From an uncultured Aquificaceae bacterium (GTDB lineage: Bacteria; Aquificota; Aquificia; Aquificales; Aquificaceae), in the NCBI GenBank assembly GCA_938048815.1, contig CALIUI010000032.1, positions 1 through 34,381 of the forward strand: a stretch of DNA of 34,381 nt, read 5' to 3'. Of the stretch, positions 21,680-30,219 are shown piece after piece. The notes below the pieces were generated by a model. The model saw only the letters and a list, made by a program, of their open reading frames with translations. It was not told the DNA's origin and did no database searches. The position numbers and the translations under genes were made by a program. Positions within the stretch are counted from its first letter, which is position 1; each line of letters begins with the position of its first letter.

Positions 21680-21981
21680 TATGCTAAAATTATAAAAGAT
21701 GGGCAAAATAACAATCTGTTCTAAACTCATTTTCTTTAGCAACAAAGACTTAGCTCTACTAAAAGACCTAAGGAGAAAGTTCCTAAGGTTTATAGGGATT
21801 TGCTAAACAAACTACAGAATAATCTGGATGGAACAAGCAAGGGTATCCCTAATCCTTGGCAAGTTCTTAAGGTAGTGGTGCTGACGGCACTCTCTCCTGA
21901 GAGGGTTTTATATGGGCACGAGCTCCTGCTTCAGGGGGCAGGGGCGGTGGTCCTGTGAAAGGGCTATTTTTGAAACACCCT
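21680..21981 (+). mobile_element. tnpB-element relic (internally deleted, retains N-terminal fragment and right end)
   Basis: ATGCTAAAATTATAAAAGATGGGCAAAATAACAATCTGTTCTAAACTCATTTTCTTTAGCAACAAAGACTTAGC matches the other copies; right end ATCCTTGGCAAG...TTTTTGAAACACCCT shared with 24881-25066. Confidence 0.75.
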
Positions 21982-21984
21982 GAT

Positions 21985-22500
21985 CTAAATTATGGTGAAA
22001 ATTTCTTCAAGGCTTCTTCTGGGTGTAGGGATGGGTGCCTCCGCAGGGTATCCTACGGTAAGTATGGCAACGGGCTTTAGGTCTGCAGGAACGGAAAGGC
22101 AGGCTTTTAAACCCATCTCCTCAAAGGCACCCACCCAACAGGTGCCAAGGCCAAGGGCAACTGCGGATAGTTGAGCGTAGGCACAGGCTATGGTGGCATC
22201 CTGTATGCAATAAAACTCCGCCCCCCTTTTTCCATACTTTATGGCGCTTCTTTTTGGATGGGCAAAAAAGACAAAAACTACAGGCGCCTCTGCTATAAAC
22301 CATTGGTTCAAAGCCCATCGGGATATCTCCTGTTTTTTACCCTCTTCAAGAACCACAAAGACCTCATAGGCTTGGAGGTTCCCGGCGGAAGGAGCACTTC
22401 TTACCGCCTCCATTATCTTTATAAGCTTTTCCTTCTCTATGGGCTTTTTTTGATAGCTTCTTACAGACTTTCTCTTTTTAAGCACTTCAAAGAAGTCCAT
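21985..22500 (-). CDS. nitroreductase-family protein
   Basis: MDFFEVLKKRKSVRSYQKKPIEKEKLIKIMEAVRSAPSAGNLQAYEVFVV; ALGLGTCWVGAF; LTVGYPAEAP. Confidence 0.85.
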   Translation of the reverse strand: MDFFEVLKKRKSVRSYQKKPIEKEKLIKIMEAVRSAPSAGNLQAYEVFVVLEEGKKQEISRWALNQWFIAEAPVVFVFFAHPKRSAIKYGKRGAEFYCIQDATIACAYAQLSAVALGLGTCWVGAFEEMGLKACLSVPADLKPVAILTVGYPAEAPIPTPRRSLEEIFTII

Positions 22501-23122
22501 CTTTCAATATCTCCTCTACCTCTGAATCTTCCACTTGATGAAAATCCCTGTAGAACATACCTACCGCAAAGGTAGGCTCTTGCGCTATATGATAGCAATA
22601 AACTTCCTCTGTATACTTTCTTAGCTTATCAAGGGTTTCTTTCGGACATACGGGCGTAGCCACTATAACATCTTTGGCTCCTTTTCTTCTCAAATACTCA
22701 ACGCCCGCTATAACAGTTTGCCCCGTTGCTATACCGTCATCTACTACCAAAACCCTTTTACCAAAAACCTCCAAGGCTTTTCCCTTTAAAAACTTTTCTT
22801 CCCTCTCTCTTATCTTTTTTAGCTCCTCTTGGGCTACCTCTTTTATATCCCTTTCCGAAAGGCCAAAGTACCTTACAGTCCAAGGGTCCGTGTATATTTT
22901 TCCATCGGGATCTATGGCGCCAAAGGCAAGCTCTCGGTTGGAGGGAACGCCCAGCTTTCTCACTATTAACAAGCTCAAGGGGACTGAAAAGATCTTGGCT
23001 ACCTCCTTTGCTACCACCACACCACCCCTTGGAATCCCAAGGACAAGGTCAATCTTGCCCACTTTGTCCTTTAAATACTCTCCCAGTATCTTACCAGCTT
23101 CTTCCCTGTTTGAGAACAGCAT
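22487..23122 (-). CDS. phosphoribosyltransferase-family protein
   Basis: LGIPRGGVVVAKEVAK and VLVVDDGIATGQTVIAGVEYLRRKGAK (PRPP-binding loop). Confidence 0.85.
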   Translation of the reverse strand: MLFSNREEAGKILGEYLKDKVGKIDLVLGIPRGGVVVAKEVAKIFSVPLSLLIVRKLGVPSNRELAFGAIDPDGKIYTDPWTVRYFGLSERDIKEVAQEELKKIREREEKFLKGKALEVFGKRVLVVDDGIATGQTVIAGVEYLRRKGAKDVIVATPVCPKETLDKLRKYTEEVYCYHIAQEPTFAVGMFYRDFHQVEDSEVEEILKDGLL

Positions 23123-23146
23123 TAATATAATTTTAGGACTATACGC

Positions 23147-23294
23147 TGGATAAGGAAATTGGATGTAGGGTTTAATCCGCCAATTGCCCGTTAAACAAAA
23201 ACCATTGGGCAGTTTATGATTTAACTCGTAGGGGCGTATTGCCGTACGCCAAAAAAAATGGGCGCTCCTACAGGGGAATTTCTCACCCGGCGTG
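23147..23294. repeat. dispersed intergenic repeat with inverted ends, between the PRT gene and thrC
   Basis: Left TACGCTGGATAAGGAAATT, right AATTTCTCACCCGGCGTG (inverted); interior CGTAGGGGCGTATTGCCGTACGCC and GGGCGCTCCTAC. Confidence 0.7.
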
Positions 23295-23324
23295 CATTAT
23301 AAAGTATAATATTCTTTGGCTGTT

Positions 23325-24383
23325 ATGGGATATTGGCGAGGTATAATCAACAAATATAGGGAATTTTTACCCGTAGGAGACACCACTCCAATAATAACCC
23401 TTTGCGAAGGGAATACGCCCCTTATAAAAGCGGACAACCTTGCAAAAACCATAGGCTTTAAAGGCGATATTTACCTAAAATACGAAGGCTTGAACCCCAC
23501 AGGTTCTTTTAAAGATAGGGGTATGACAGTTGCCATATCAAAGGCTGTAGAGTTCGGTAAAAAGGCTGTAATATGCGCTTCTACAGGAAACACTTCCGCT
23601 TCGGCAGCTGCCTATGCGGCAAAGGCGCGGCTTAAGGCTTATGTTTTGTTGCCAAAGGGTGCCGTTGCTCTGGGTAAGCTTTCTCAGGCGGTTATATACG
23701 GAGCTAAGGTTATAGCTATTCAGGGAAACTTTGACGATGCTTTGTACATAGTTAGAAAGATAGGAGAGCTTTTGCCTGTAGAAATAGTAAATTCCGTAAA
23801 TCCTTACAGAATAGAGGGTCAAAAGACAGGTGCCTTTGAAATATGCGATGCCTTGGGAAGAGCACCTGACTATCACTTTATACCGGTGGGTAATGCGGGC
23901 AACATAACCGCCTATTGGAAAGGCTATAAGGAGTATTATCAAGCGGGCAAGATAAACAGCCTTCCCAAGATGATGGGATGGCAAGCGGAAGGCGCCGCTC
24001 CTATTGTAAAGGGATATCCCATAAAAAACCCTCAAACCATAGCAACCGCAATAAGGATAGGCAATCCCTACAGCTGGCAATCGGCATTACAGGCGATACA
24101 AGAATCTGGCGGTCTTATAGATGCGGTAAGCGATGAAGAGATCCTCCATGCCTACAAGCTTATAGCCTCCACGGAAGGAGTTTTTTGCGAGCCTGCATCC
24201 GCTGCTTCCGTAGCGGGGCTTATCAAGCTTAACCGTGAAGGCTACTTTAAGGGTGGTGAGCTTGTGGTATGCGTATTGACGGGAAACGGTTTGAAGGATC
24301 CAGACACCGCTATGAAGGTATGTGATTCTCCAATAACCCTACCACCCGACGTGGAAAAGGTTATGGAGTACGTAGAGATATAG
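23325..24383 (+). CDS. thrC: threonine synthase
   Basis: [53 protein letters not shown]. Track start is a TTG at 23316; ATG at 23325 preferred. Confidence 0.93.
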   Translation: MGYWRGIINKYREFLPVGDTTPIITLCEGNTPLIKADNLAKTIGFKGDIYLKYEGLNPTGSFKDRGMTVAISKAVEFGKKAVICASTGNTSASAAAYAAKARLKAYVLLPKGAVALGKLSQAVIYGAKVIAIQGNFDDALYIVRKIGELLPVEIVNSVNPYRIEGQKTGAFEICDALGRAPDYHFIPVGNAGNITAYWKGYKEYYQAGKINSLPKMMGWQAEGAAPIVKGYPIKNPQTIATAIRIGNPYSWQSALQAIQESGGLIDAVSDEEILHAYKLIASTEGVFCEPASAASVAGLIKLNREGYFKGGELVVCVLTGNGLKDPDTAMKVCDSPITLPPDVEKVMEYVEI

Positions 24384-24720
24384 AAATGGAAAAAGAATAT
24401 AGGGAAATGACAGAGGTTAGCCACGAGGATTATCTTGGGTTTATTGAAAACAATGCATCAGTCTTTATTGAAGATGTTGAGATTAAACTTGGAAAGCTAT
24501 TCTCAATCAAAAGCTTTGGACCGCCAGAGGATTATAGGATAGAAGATTCCACAGTGTGGAGCTTTCCAAACAGGGGCAATTGGGCTACTCATAAAAGCAA
24601 CTACAGGGGCAACTGGTCTCCTTACATTCCCAGAAATCTTATTCTTAAATACACAAAAGAGGGAGACTGGGTATTAGACCAGATGATGGGAAGTGGCACC
24701 ACTTTGATAGAGGCAAAGTG

Positions 24721-25066
24721 AGGATGTGTCAAAAACTCCAATCTAAACATGCCCCTATGCTAAAATTGTAAAGGATAGGTAAAATAATCATTTGCTCTAA
24801 ACTTATCCTACTTAGCAACAAAGATTTAGCCCTACTAAAAGACCTAATGAGAAGATGGTCATCTGCTCATAGATATGCTTATCCTTGGCAAGTTCTTAAG
24901 GTAGTGGTGCTGACGGCACTCTCTCCTGAGAGGGTCATAAGAGACCTCTCTGTCCTGAAAGAAAAACTCTTTCGGGGCTTGTGGGGAGACCCAATAGGGG
25001 CATTAGCTCCTGCTTCAGGGGGTGGGGGCGATAGTCCTGTAAGAGGGACTATTTTTGAAACACCCT
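24721..25066 (+). mobile_element. 346-bp tnpB deletion derivative with inverted ends
   Basis: Ends AGGATGTGTCAAAAAC / TTTTTGAAACACCCT (13/15 inverted match). Encodes IIICSKLILLSNKDLALLKDLMRRWSSAHRYAY fused in frame to PWQVLKVVVLTALSPERV.... Confidence 0.75.
24900..25066 (+). ncRNA. candidate structured right-end RNA (omega-RNA-like scaffold), unproven
   Basis: Hairpins ACTCTC-tcctga-GAGGGT, CTGAAAGA-aaaac-TCTTTCGG and ATAGTCC-tgtaagag-GGACTAT; last and first conserved in copy 21856-21981. Confidence 0.3.
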
Positions 25067-25249
25067 GATATAATCTCTTACACCAAAAATAACAAAACTA
25101 AGGATGACCTATCACAGCTTCCCTTTGAGGAATATCTCCATGAGATGAAAAAAGTAGCTCAAGAAGCCTTTAGGGTGCTAAAGAAGAGATATGGTGGTGT
25201 GGTTTGGGACTGGAAGGTCTAATTTTAAGGTGTCAAAAAGGGATTTTAT

Positions 25250-25384
25250 AAAGCCTTCTGTTCTTCTGTTATCCAGTTTAAACTATAAGCATGGTTTCTA
25301 TGGCTATGTTGGTTTATTGGAGAACCATAGGGATATGGCTTCTTGGGATATCCACAGGTCTCTTCTGTGGTATTCTTTAGTCAT
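25250..25384 (-). pseudogene. IS5-like transposase N-terminal relic
   Basis: MTKEYHRRDLWISQEAISLWFSNKPT*; homologous to the relic at 28103. Confidence 0.65.
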
Positions 25385-25424
25385 GCTTAACTAATATACC
25401 ATAAGTTATTTAAGCACCAACGCC

Positions 25425-25540
25425 CATGAACCACCACAAAAAATTCAAAATTCTGGTAGTTCAGGCTTCCAGCCTGTATTTTATCGCAGGCAAGGATGCC
25501 TGCGCTACCGATAAAAGGGGGGATTTCTTACCGGGCGTAT
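25425..25540 (+). repeat. dispersed foldable intergenic repeat, copy B (best-preserved)
   Basis: GGTAG 25455-25459, CAGGCT-tcc-AGCCTG 25462-25476, GCAGGCA-agga-TGCCTGC 25486-25503, CTACC 25505-25509, right end GATTTCTTACCGGGCGTAT. Confidence 0.85.
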
Positions 25541-25590
25541 ATTTTATCCAGCTTATTGTTATAATATTATAAGCCTTTGTGGAGGTCAAA

Positions 25591-26691
25591 ATGTCAAAGA
25601 TAAGAATAGCCATAGCGGGCGTGGGCAACTGTGCCAGCAGTTTGATCCAAGGTATATGGTACTACGCAAAGCACAGAGAAGATGTAAGCGGGCTTATGTT
25701 TGAGGACGTGGGGGGCTACAAGCCTTGGGATATTCAGGTGGTTGCTGCTTGGGACATTGACGCAAGAAAAGTTGGCAAAGATGTATCAGAAGCCATATTT
25801 TCACCACCCAATTGTACCGCAATTTTTGAACCCGATATACCAAAGACGGGCGTAATAGTCAGAAAGGGCAAGGTGCTTGACGGCTATGCAAGCCATATGG
25901 CTAACTATCCACCAGAAAGAAGCTTTGTTTTATCTGAGGAAAAAGAGGACGAGCTTGAGGATGTGGTAAGGGTACTAAAGGAAACACAAGCGGACATCCT
26001 TATAAACTATGTGCCCGTTGGATCAGAGCAGGCAGCACGTTTTTATGCAGAGGCTTGCCTTAAGGCTGGCGTTTCCTTTATAAACGGCATGCCTACCTTT
26101 ATAGTCTCAGATCCAGAATGGGCAAAGAAGTTTGAAAGTGAAGGTATTCCAGTGGTAGGAGATGATATAAAATCCCAAGTGGGTGCCACCATAGTTCATA
26201 GGACTTTGGTACAGCTTTTCTTGGATAGGGGTGTAAAGATAGACAGGACTTATCAGCTTAACTTTGGAGGAAATACAGACTTTTTAAATATGCTTGAAAG
26301 GGAAAGGCTAAAGACTAAAAAGGTTTCAAAAACAGAAGCGGTATCTTCCCTTATACCTTACGAGATGGACAGCATGAACATTCATATAGGACCTTCCGAC
26401 TGGGTGCCTTGGCTAAAAGATAGGAAGATAGCCTATATACGCATAGAGGGTAGGCTTTTTGGTGATGTGCCCATGTACCTGGAGCTCAAACTTGATGTGG
26501 AGGATTCTCCCAACAGTGCAGGTTCAATGATAGATGCCATAAGATGCTGTAAATTGGCAAGGGACAGGGGTATAGGTGGTCCCCTTTATTCAATCAGCGC
26601 CTATACGATGAAACACCCCCCCATCCAATACCCCGACTGGCAGGCAAGAAAAATGGTAGAAGAATTCATTCGTGGAGAAAGAGAAAGATAG
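25591..26691 (+). CDS. ino1: myo-inositol-1-phosphate synthase
   Basis: [73 protein letters not shown] 25591 preceded by GGAGGT. Confidence 0.93.
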   Translation: MSKIRIAIAGVGNCASSLIQGIWYYAKHREDVSGLMFEDVGGYKPWDIQVVAAWDIDARKVGKDVSEAIFSPPNCTAIFEPDIPKTGVIVRKGKVLDGYASHMANYPPERSFVLSEEKEDELEDVVRVLKETQADILINYVPVGSEQAARFYAEACLKAGVSFINGMPTFIVSDPEWAKKFESEGIPVVGDDIKSQVGATIVHRTLVQLFLDRGVKIDRTYQLNFGGNTDFLNMLERERLKTKKVSKTEAVSSLIPYEMDSMNIHIGPSDWVPWLKDRKIAYIRIEGRLFGDVPMYLELKLDVEDSPNSAGSMIDAIRCCKLARDRGIGGPLYSISAYTMKHPPIQYPDWQARKMVEEFIRGERER

Positions 26692-27700
26692 CCTTTGGGT
26701 ACATACTGCAAGCGTTGGCGAGTTTAATACCCTAAAGCCTTTGCTTAAAAGGCTATATCCTCATTACCACATAGTGCTTACCTATTTTTCCCTTAGGGCA
26801 AAGGGCTATTTAGAAAGTCAAAAGGGATACTTTCATGAACTGCACAGACTTCCCCCTGACCTTCCACCCTTTGTAAAAAGCTTTGAAAATAGAATAAAGC
26901 CAAGGGCTATCCTTATAATGGAAAGGGAGCTATGGCCTTCCCTTTTACTTTTTACAAGGGCGCCAAAAATATGGCTAAACGCCTACGCAAAGGGAGGCTT
27001 TTGGGAAAGGTGGTTAGCCAAGAGCTTTTCTTTGATAATAACCAAAGAGGAGGCTTTTGTAGAAAGGTTTAGGTCTTATGGGTGTAAAAGGGTTGTAGCC
27101 TGTGGCAATCTAAAGTTTGCCTTAGAAGAGCCTAAAAGGATCTCCTTAAACTGCAAAGAGTCAAAGCTTATAGTGGCAGGAAGCACCCACCAAGGTGAAG
27201 AGGTTTTGATAAAAAAAGTCTATGAAAAGCTTAAAAAGGACTTTACCAACTTAAGGCTAATTATTGCCCCAAGACATGTAAAAAGATGCCATGAGGTTGC
27301 AGAAATCTTCAAGGATTACAAGGCATCCCTAAAAAGCAAAGAGGAGGAAAGTTGGGAAGTGCTTGTGGTGGATACCCTCGGAGAGCTTTTTCCCCTTTAT
27401 GAGTACGCAGACGTTACCTTTGTGGGCGGCACCTTTGCAAGGGTTGGAGGTCATAATCTCCTTGAGCCCGCCTATTTTGGAAAGCCTGTAGTTTTTGGAC
27501 CCTACACTCAAAAGGTGGAAGACCTAAAAGACTTCCTTCAAAAGAAAGGCTTGGGCTTCCAAGTAAAGGATGAGGAGGAGCTTTATAAGGTCTTTTATAA
27601 GCTACTCACAGAAGAAACAGAAGATAGGAACTTTAATTTCAAATATTATGGAGAAAATATCTTAAATTGCTACCTTTCTCACCTTATGGAGATGGTATAA
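26672..27700 (+). CDS. kdtA: 3-deoxy-D-manno-octulosonic acid transferase
   Basis: [78 protein letters not shown] start, overlaps ino1 by 20 bp. Confidence 0.9.
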   Translation: MEKEKDSLWVHTASVGEFNTLKPLLKRLYPHYHIVLTYFSLRAKGYLESQKGYFHELHRLPPDLPPFVKSFENRIKPRAILIMERELWPSLLLFTRAPKIWLNAYAKGGFWERWLAKSFSLIITKEEAFVERFRSYGCKRVVACGNLKFALEEPKRISLNCKESKLIVAGSTHQGEEVLIKKVYEKLKKDFTNLRLIIAPRHVKRCHEVAEIFKDYKASLKSKEEESWEVLVVDTLGELFPLYEYADVTFVGGTFARVGGHNLLEPAYFGKPVVFGPYTQKVEDLKDFLQKKGLGFQVKDEEELYKVFYKLLTEETEDRNFNFKYYGENILNCYLSHLMEMV

Positions 27701-27708
27701 AAAAGCTA

Positions 27709-28074
27709 TACACCGAATGAAAATTATCTTTACGTGGAGACAACTCACCAATTGCCTCCATGAAAGGTAAATCTCCACCCTGTATATGATTTATATTATA
27801 TATTTTTACGCTGAAGTGAGAAATTATCTTTTGTAGGGGTATATGGCTTTGGTGAATAAATCTATAAAGGGGGCTTTTTAACATTCCTATCTAAGGAAGC
27901 CAATGGGCAAGTCTATAAACAAAACGCTGGGGCGGGTGATTTACCGCCACAAGGAATTTAAAATTCTGGTAGCTCAGGCTTCCAGCCTGTTTTTTTATCG
28001 CAGGCAGAGGTGCCTGTGCTACCGATAAAAAGTGAGATTTCTCACCCGGCGTATGATTTATATTATATATTTTT
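27709..28074. repeat. two tandem inverted-end repeat units, each followed by an identical 23-bp AT-rich tail
   Basis: TATGATTTATATTATATATTTTT at 27785-27807 and 28052-28074; units start ACACCGAATGAAAATTATCTTT and TACGCTGAAGTGAGAAATTATCTTT. Confidence 0.8.
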
Positions 28075-28102
28075 GATTTAGCTTTGTGCATAATTAAGCC
28101 TA

Positions 28103-28200
28103 ATGAATAAGGGATACCACAAAATAGATCTGTGGGTATCCCAAGAAACCATCTCTCTGTTGAGTAATAAGATATTGTGGGTGGAGTTTGTGTTGAATAT
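28103..28200 (+). pseudogene. IS5-like transposase N-terminal relic
   Basis: MNKGYHKIDLWVSQETISLLSNKILWVEFVLN, homologous to MTKEYHRRDLWISQEAISL at 25384. Confidence 0.6.
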
Positions 28201-28230
28201 TTTTTTATGCACCAATGCCACCATTTCCTA

Positions 28231-28279
28231 TGATTTCAGTATAGGGGTATGTTTAACCTGGGATTTTTGAAACAACCTC
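28231..28279 (-). mobile_element. solo left end of the tnpB-type element
   Basis: Minus strand GAGGTTGTTTCAAAAATCCCAGGTTAAACATACCCCTATACTGAAAT, matching left ends at 396 and 24721. Confidence 0.6.
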
Positions 28280-28359
28280 AACACTTTATTGACTTATAAA
28301 AAAGAGGTTCTCTATCCAGAGTGGGTGTAAAATATCTTCAAAAGTGCAGGAGGTGAAAG

Positions 28360-29301
28360 ATGCAAGCCTTTGAGATGTTGGAAGACTTTCCAAACCAGTT
28401 TAGCCCTGTGGAGGTCCAAGAGATAGACCTCCAGGATTATCAGGGCGTGGTCTTTAGCGGAATGGGTGGTTCTGGTATAGTGGGAGACTTTATGAAGCTT
28501 TTCCTAAAGGCGTATAAGCCCATACTTTCCATAAAGGGCTATGAGCTTCCTCCTTTTGTGAAGGAGGGCTGGCTTTTGGTGTGCACAAGCTACAGCGGAA
28601 ATACGGAGGAAACTATTAAGGTCCTTGAGGAAGCCCTAAAAAGAGGTCTAAAGCCTTTATGCGTAAGCTCTGGCGGTAAAATAGAGGAAATAGCTAAAGA
28701 GAACAAGCTTTTACATATACCCCTTCCTCAAGGATATCCTCCAAGGTATGCCCTTGGCTTTATGCTTTCTGCCTTGCTTAGCCTTTTTGGCATGGAAGAA
28801 GAGATACACAAGGTTAGAGAACATTTAACAAAGCACAAGGAAAGCTTAAAATCCAACGCCAAATCCATAGCCCACACCCTCTTTGGCTATCTTCCCGTGG
28901 TATACGGTACACCCCTTACAGAGCCCGTAGCCTTTAGGTGGAAGACCCAAATAAACGAGAATTCAAAAACCCTATGCTACAATGCCATCCTCCCAGAGAT
29001 GCACCACAACGAAGTGGTAGGGCTTGACAATGCCTCCATAAGAGACCTTTGCGCCTTTACCTTACTTTGGGACCCCCAAGACCATCCAAGGGTGATAAAA
29101 AGGGTTTCCATAACGGAGGAGATCTTTAGAGACTTTGGGATTTTTCTCAGGCTTCTTCAGGGCAAAGGCACCACTCTGATAGAAAGGCTTTTGTACCTCA
29201 CTTATCTTGGAGATTGGGTAAGCCTTCATCTGGCAGAGCTTTACAAACAAGATCCCATACCTGTAAAGGTCATAGATTTCATAAAAAAGAGCTTGGCATA
29301 A
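28360..29301 (+). CDS. bifunctional phosphoglucose/phosphomannose isomerase
   Basis: VVFSGMGGSGIVGDFM, CTSYSGNTEETIKVLEEA, RWKTQINENSKTLCYNAILPEMHHNEVVG. Confidence 0.88.
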   Translation: MQAFEMLEDFPNQFSPVEVQEIDLQDYQGVVFSGMGGSGIVGDFMKLFLKAYKPILSIKGYELPPFVKEGWLLVCTSYSGNTEETIKVLEEALKRGLKPLCVSSGGKIEEIAKENKLLHIPLPQGYPPRYALGFMLSALLSLFGMEEEIHKVREHLTKHKESLKSNAKSIAHTLFGYLPVVYGTPLTEPVAFRWKTQINENSKTLCYNAILPEMHHNEVVGLDNASIRDLCAFTLLWDPQDHPRVIKRVSITEEIFRDFGIFLRLLQGKGTTLIERLLYLTYLGDWVSLHLAELYKQDPIPVKVIDFIKKSLA

Positions 29302-29310
29302 TCAAAGCTT

Positions 29311-30219
29311 ATGGAATTTAGTTGGCTGGTTTTTGGCATTGTGGTTTTGAGTGCCCTTTTCCTGGACCTTTTTGTCTTTCACAGACACCCCCACAAGATA
29401 TCCCTAAGAGAAGCCCTTTTGCTCTCCGCCTTTTGGATAGCCTTGGGTTTAGCCTTCGCTGGCTTTGTTTATTACACAAGGGACTACGATAGAACGGTGG
29501 AGTACCTTACGGGCTACCTCCTTGAAAAAGCCCTTAGCCTTGACAATATTTTTGTCTTTATCCTCATCTTCTCCTACTTTAAAATACCAGAAGAATACCG
29601 ACATAAGGTACTTTTCTGGGGAGTCTTAGGAGCTATAGTTTTTAGGGCCATATTTATCTTTACAGGGCTTGAACTTATCAAGCACTTCCACTGGGTTATC
29701 TATATTTTTGGAATTATTTTGATCCTGTCTGCTATAAAGCTTTTGACCACTGAGGAAAAGGAGTTTCATCCTGAGCAGACCTTGGTCTACCGAATAGCCA
29801 AAAGAATAATACCCCTAAGACCCCACAATGGTGATGGTAGGTTTTTCATAAGGGAAGGGGGGAAACTCTACGCTACTCCCATGTTTTTAACGCTTCTTTT
29901 TGTGGAAACTTCAGACATCATGTTTGCCATAGACTCGGTGCCCGCCATAATAGCCATATCCAGAGATCCCTTCGTGGTATACACCTCCAACATCTTTGCC
30001 ATATTAGGACTTAGGTCTTTGTACTTTGCTGCCGCAGGCATACTTCCCCTATTTCATTACCTACACTACGGGCTATCCTTTATTTTGGGTTTTATAGGGG
30101 TTAAGATGCTTATATCCGACTTTTACAAAATACCCGTTGAGATCTCTCTCCTTTTGATAGGTAGTGCAGTGTTTATCTCTGTGGTTGCCTCTTTGCTGGT
30201 TAAAAAGAAGGATGCTTAG
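29311..30219 (+). CDS. TerC/Alx-family integral membrane protein
   Basis: EKALSLDNIFVFILIFSYF, FVETSDIMFAIDSVPAIIAISRDPFVVYTSNIFAILGLRSLYF. Confidence 0.92.
   Translation: MEFSWLVFGIVVLSALFLDLFVFHRHPHKISLREALLLSAFWIALGLAFAGFVYYTRDYDRTVEYLTGYLLEKALSLDNIFVFILIFSYFKIPEEYRHKVLFWGVLGAIVFRAIFIFTGLELIKHFHWVIYIFGIILILSAIKLLTTEEKEFHPEQTLVYRIAKRIIPLRPHNGDGRFFIREGGKLYATPMFLTLLFVETSDIMFAIDSVPAIIAISRDPFVVYTSNIFAILGLRSLYFAAAGILPLFHYLHYGLSFILGFIGVKMLISDFYKIPVEISLLLIGSAVFISVVASLLVKKKDA

Larger units (their letters stand above)
24386..25209 (+). pseudogene. DNA methylase (N4/N6 class), interrupted by a tnpB-derived element
   Basis: 5' part ends WVLDQMMGSGTTLIEAK (SAM motif I); 3' part after the insertion reads YTKNNKTKDDLSQLPFEEYLHEMKKVAQEAFRVLKK. 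Confidence 0.75.

Noticed and set aside
23538-24080. 180-aa ORF opposite thrC
   Set aside because: Shadow of a well-supported threonine synthase gene.
25191-25394. 67-aa ORF MVVWFGTGRSNFKVSK...
   Set aside because: Spans the methylase relic end and the reverse strand of an IS5-like relic; no coherent family.
27709-28074. CRISPR array based on identical 23-bp repeats
   Set aside because: Only two repeats 267 bp apart with structured sequence between them and no cas genes.
27891-28091. 66-aa ORFs at 27684-27884 and 27891-28091 (both contain KIYNINH)
   Set aside because: The shared peptide comes from the duplicated 23-bp AT-rich tail; no gene evidence.
29302-29310. yybP-ykoY (Mn) riboswitch before the TerC-family gene
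   Set aside because: Only 9 bp separate it from the upstream gene; no room for the element.
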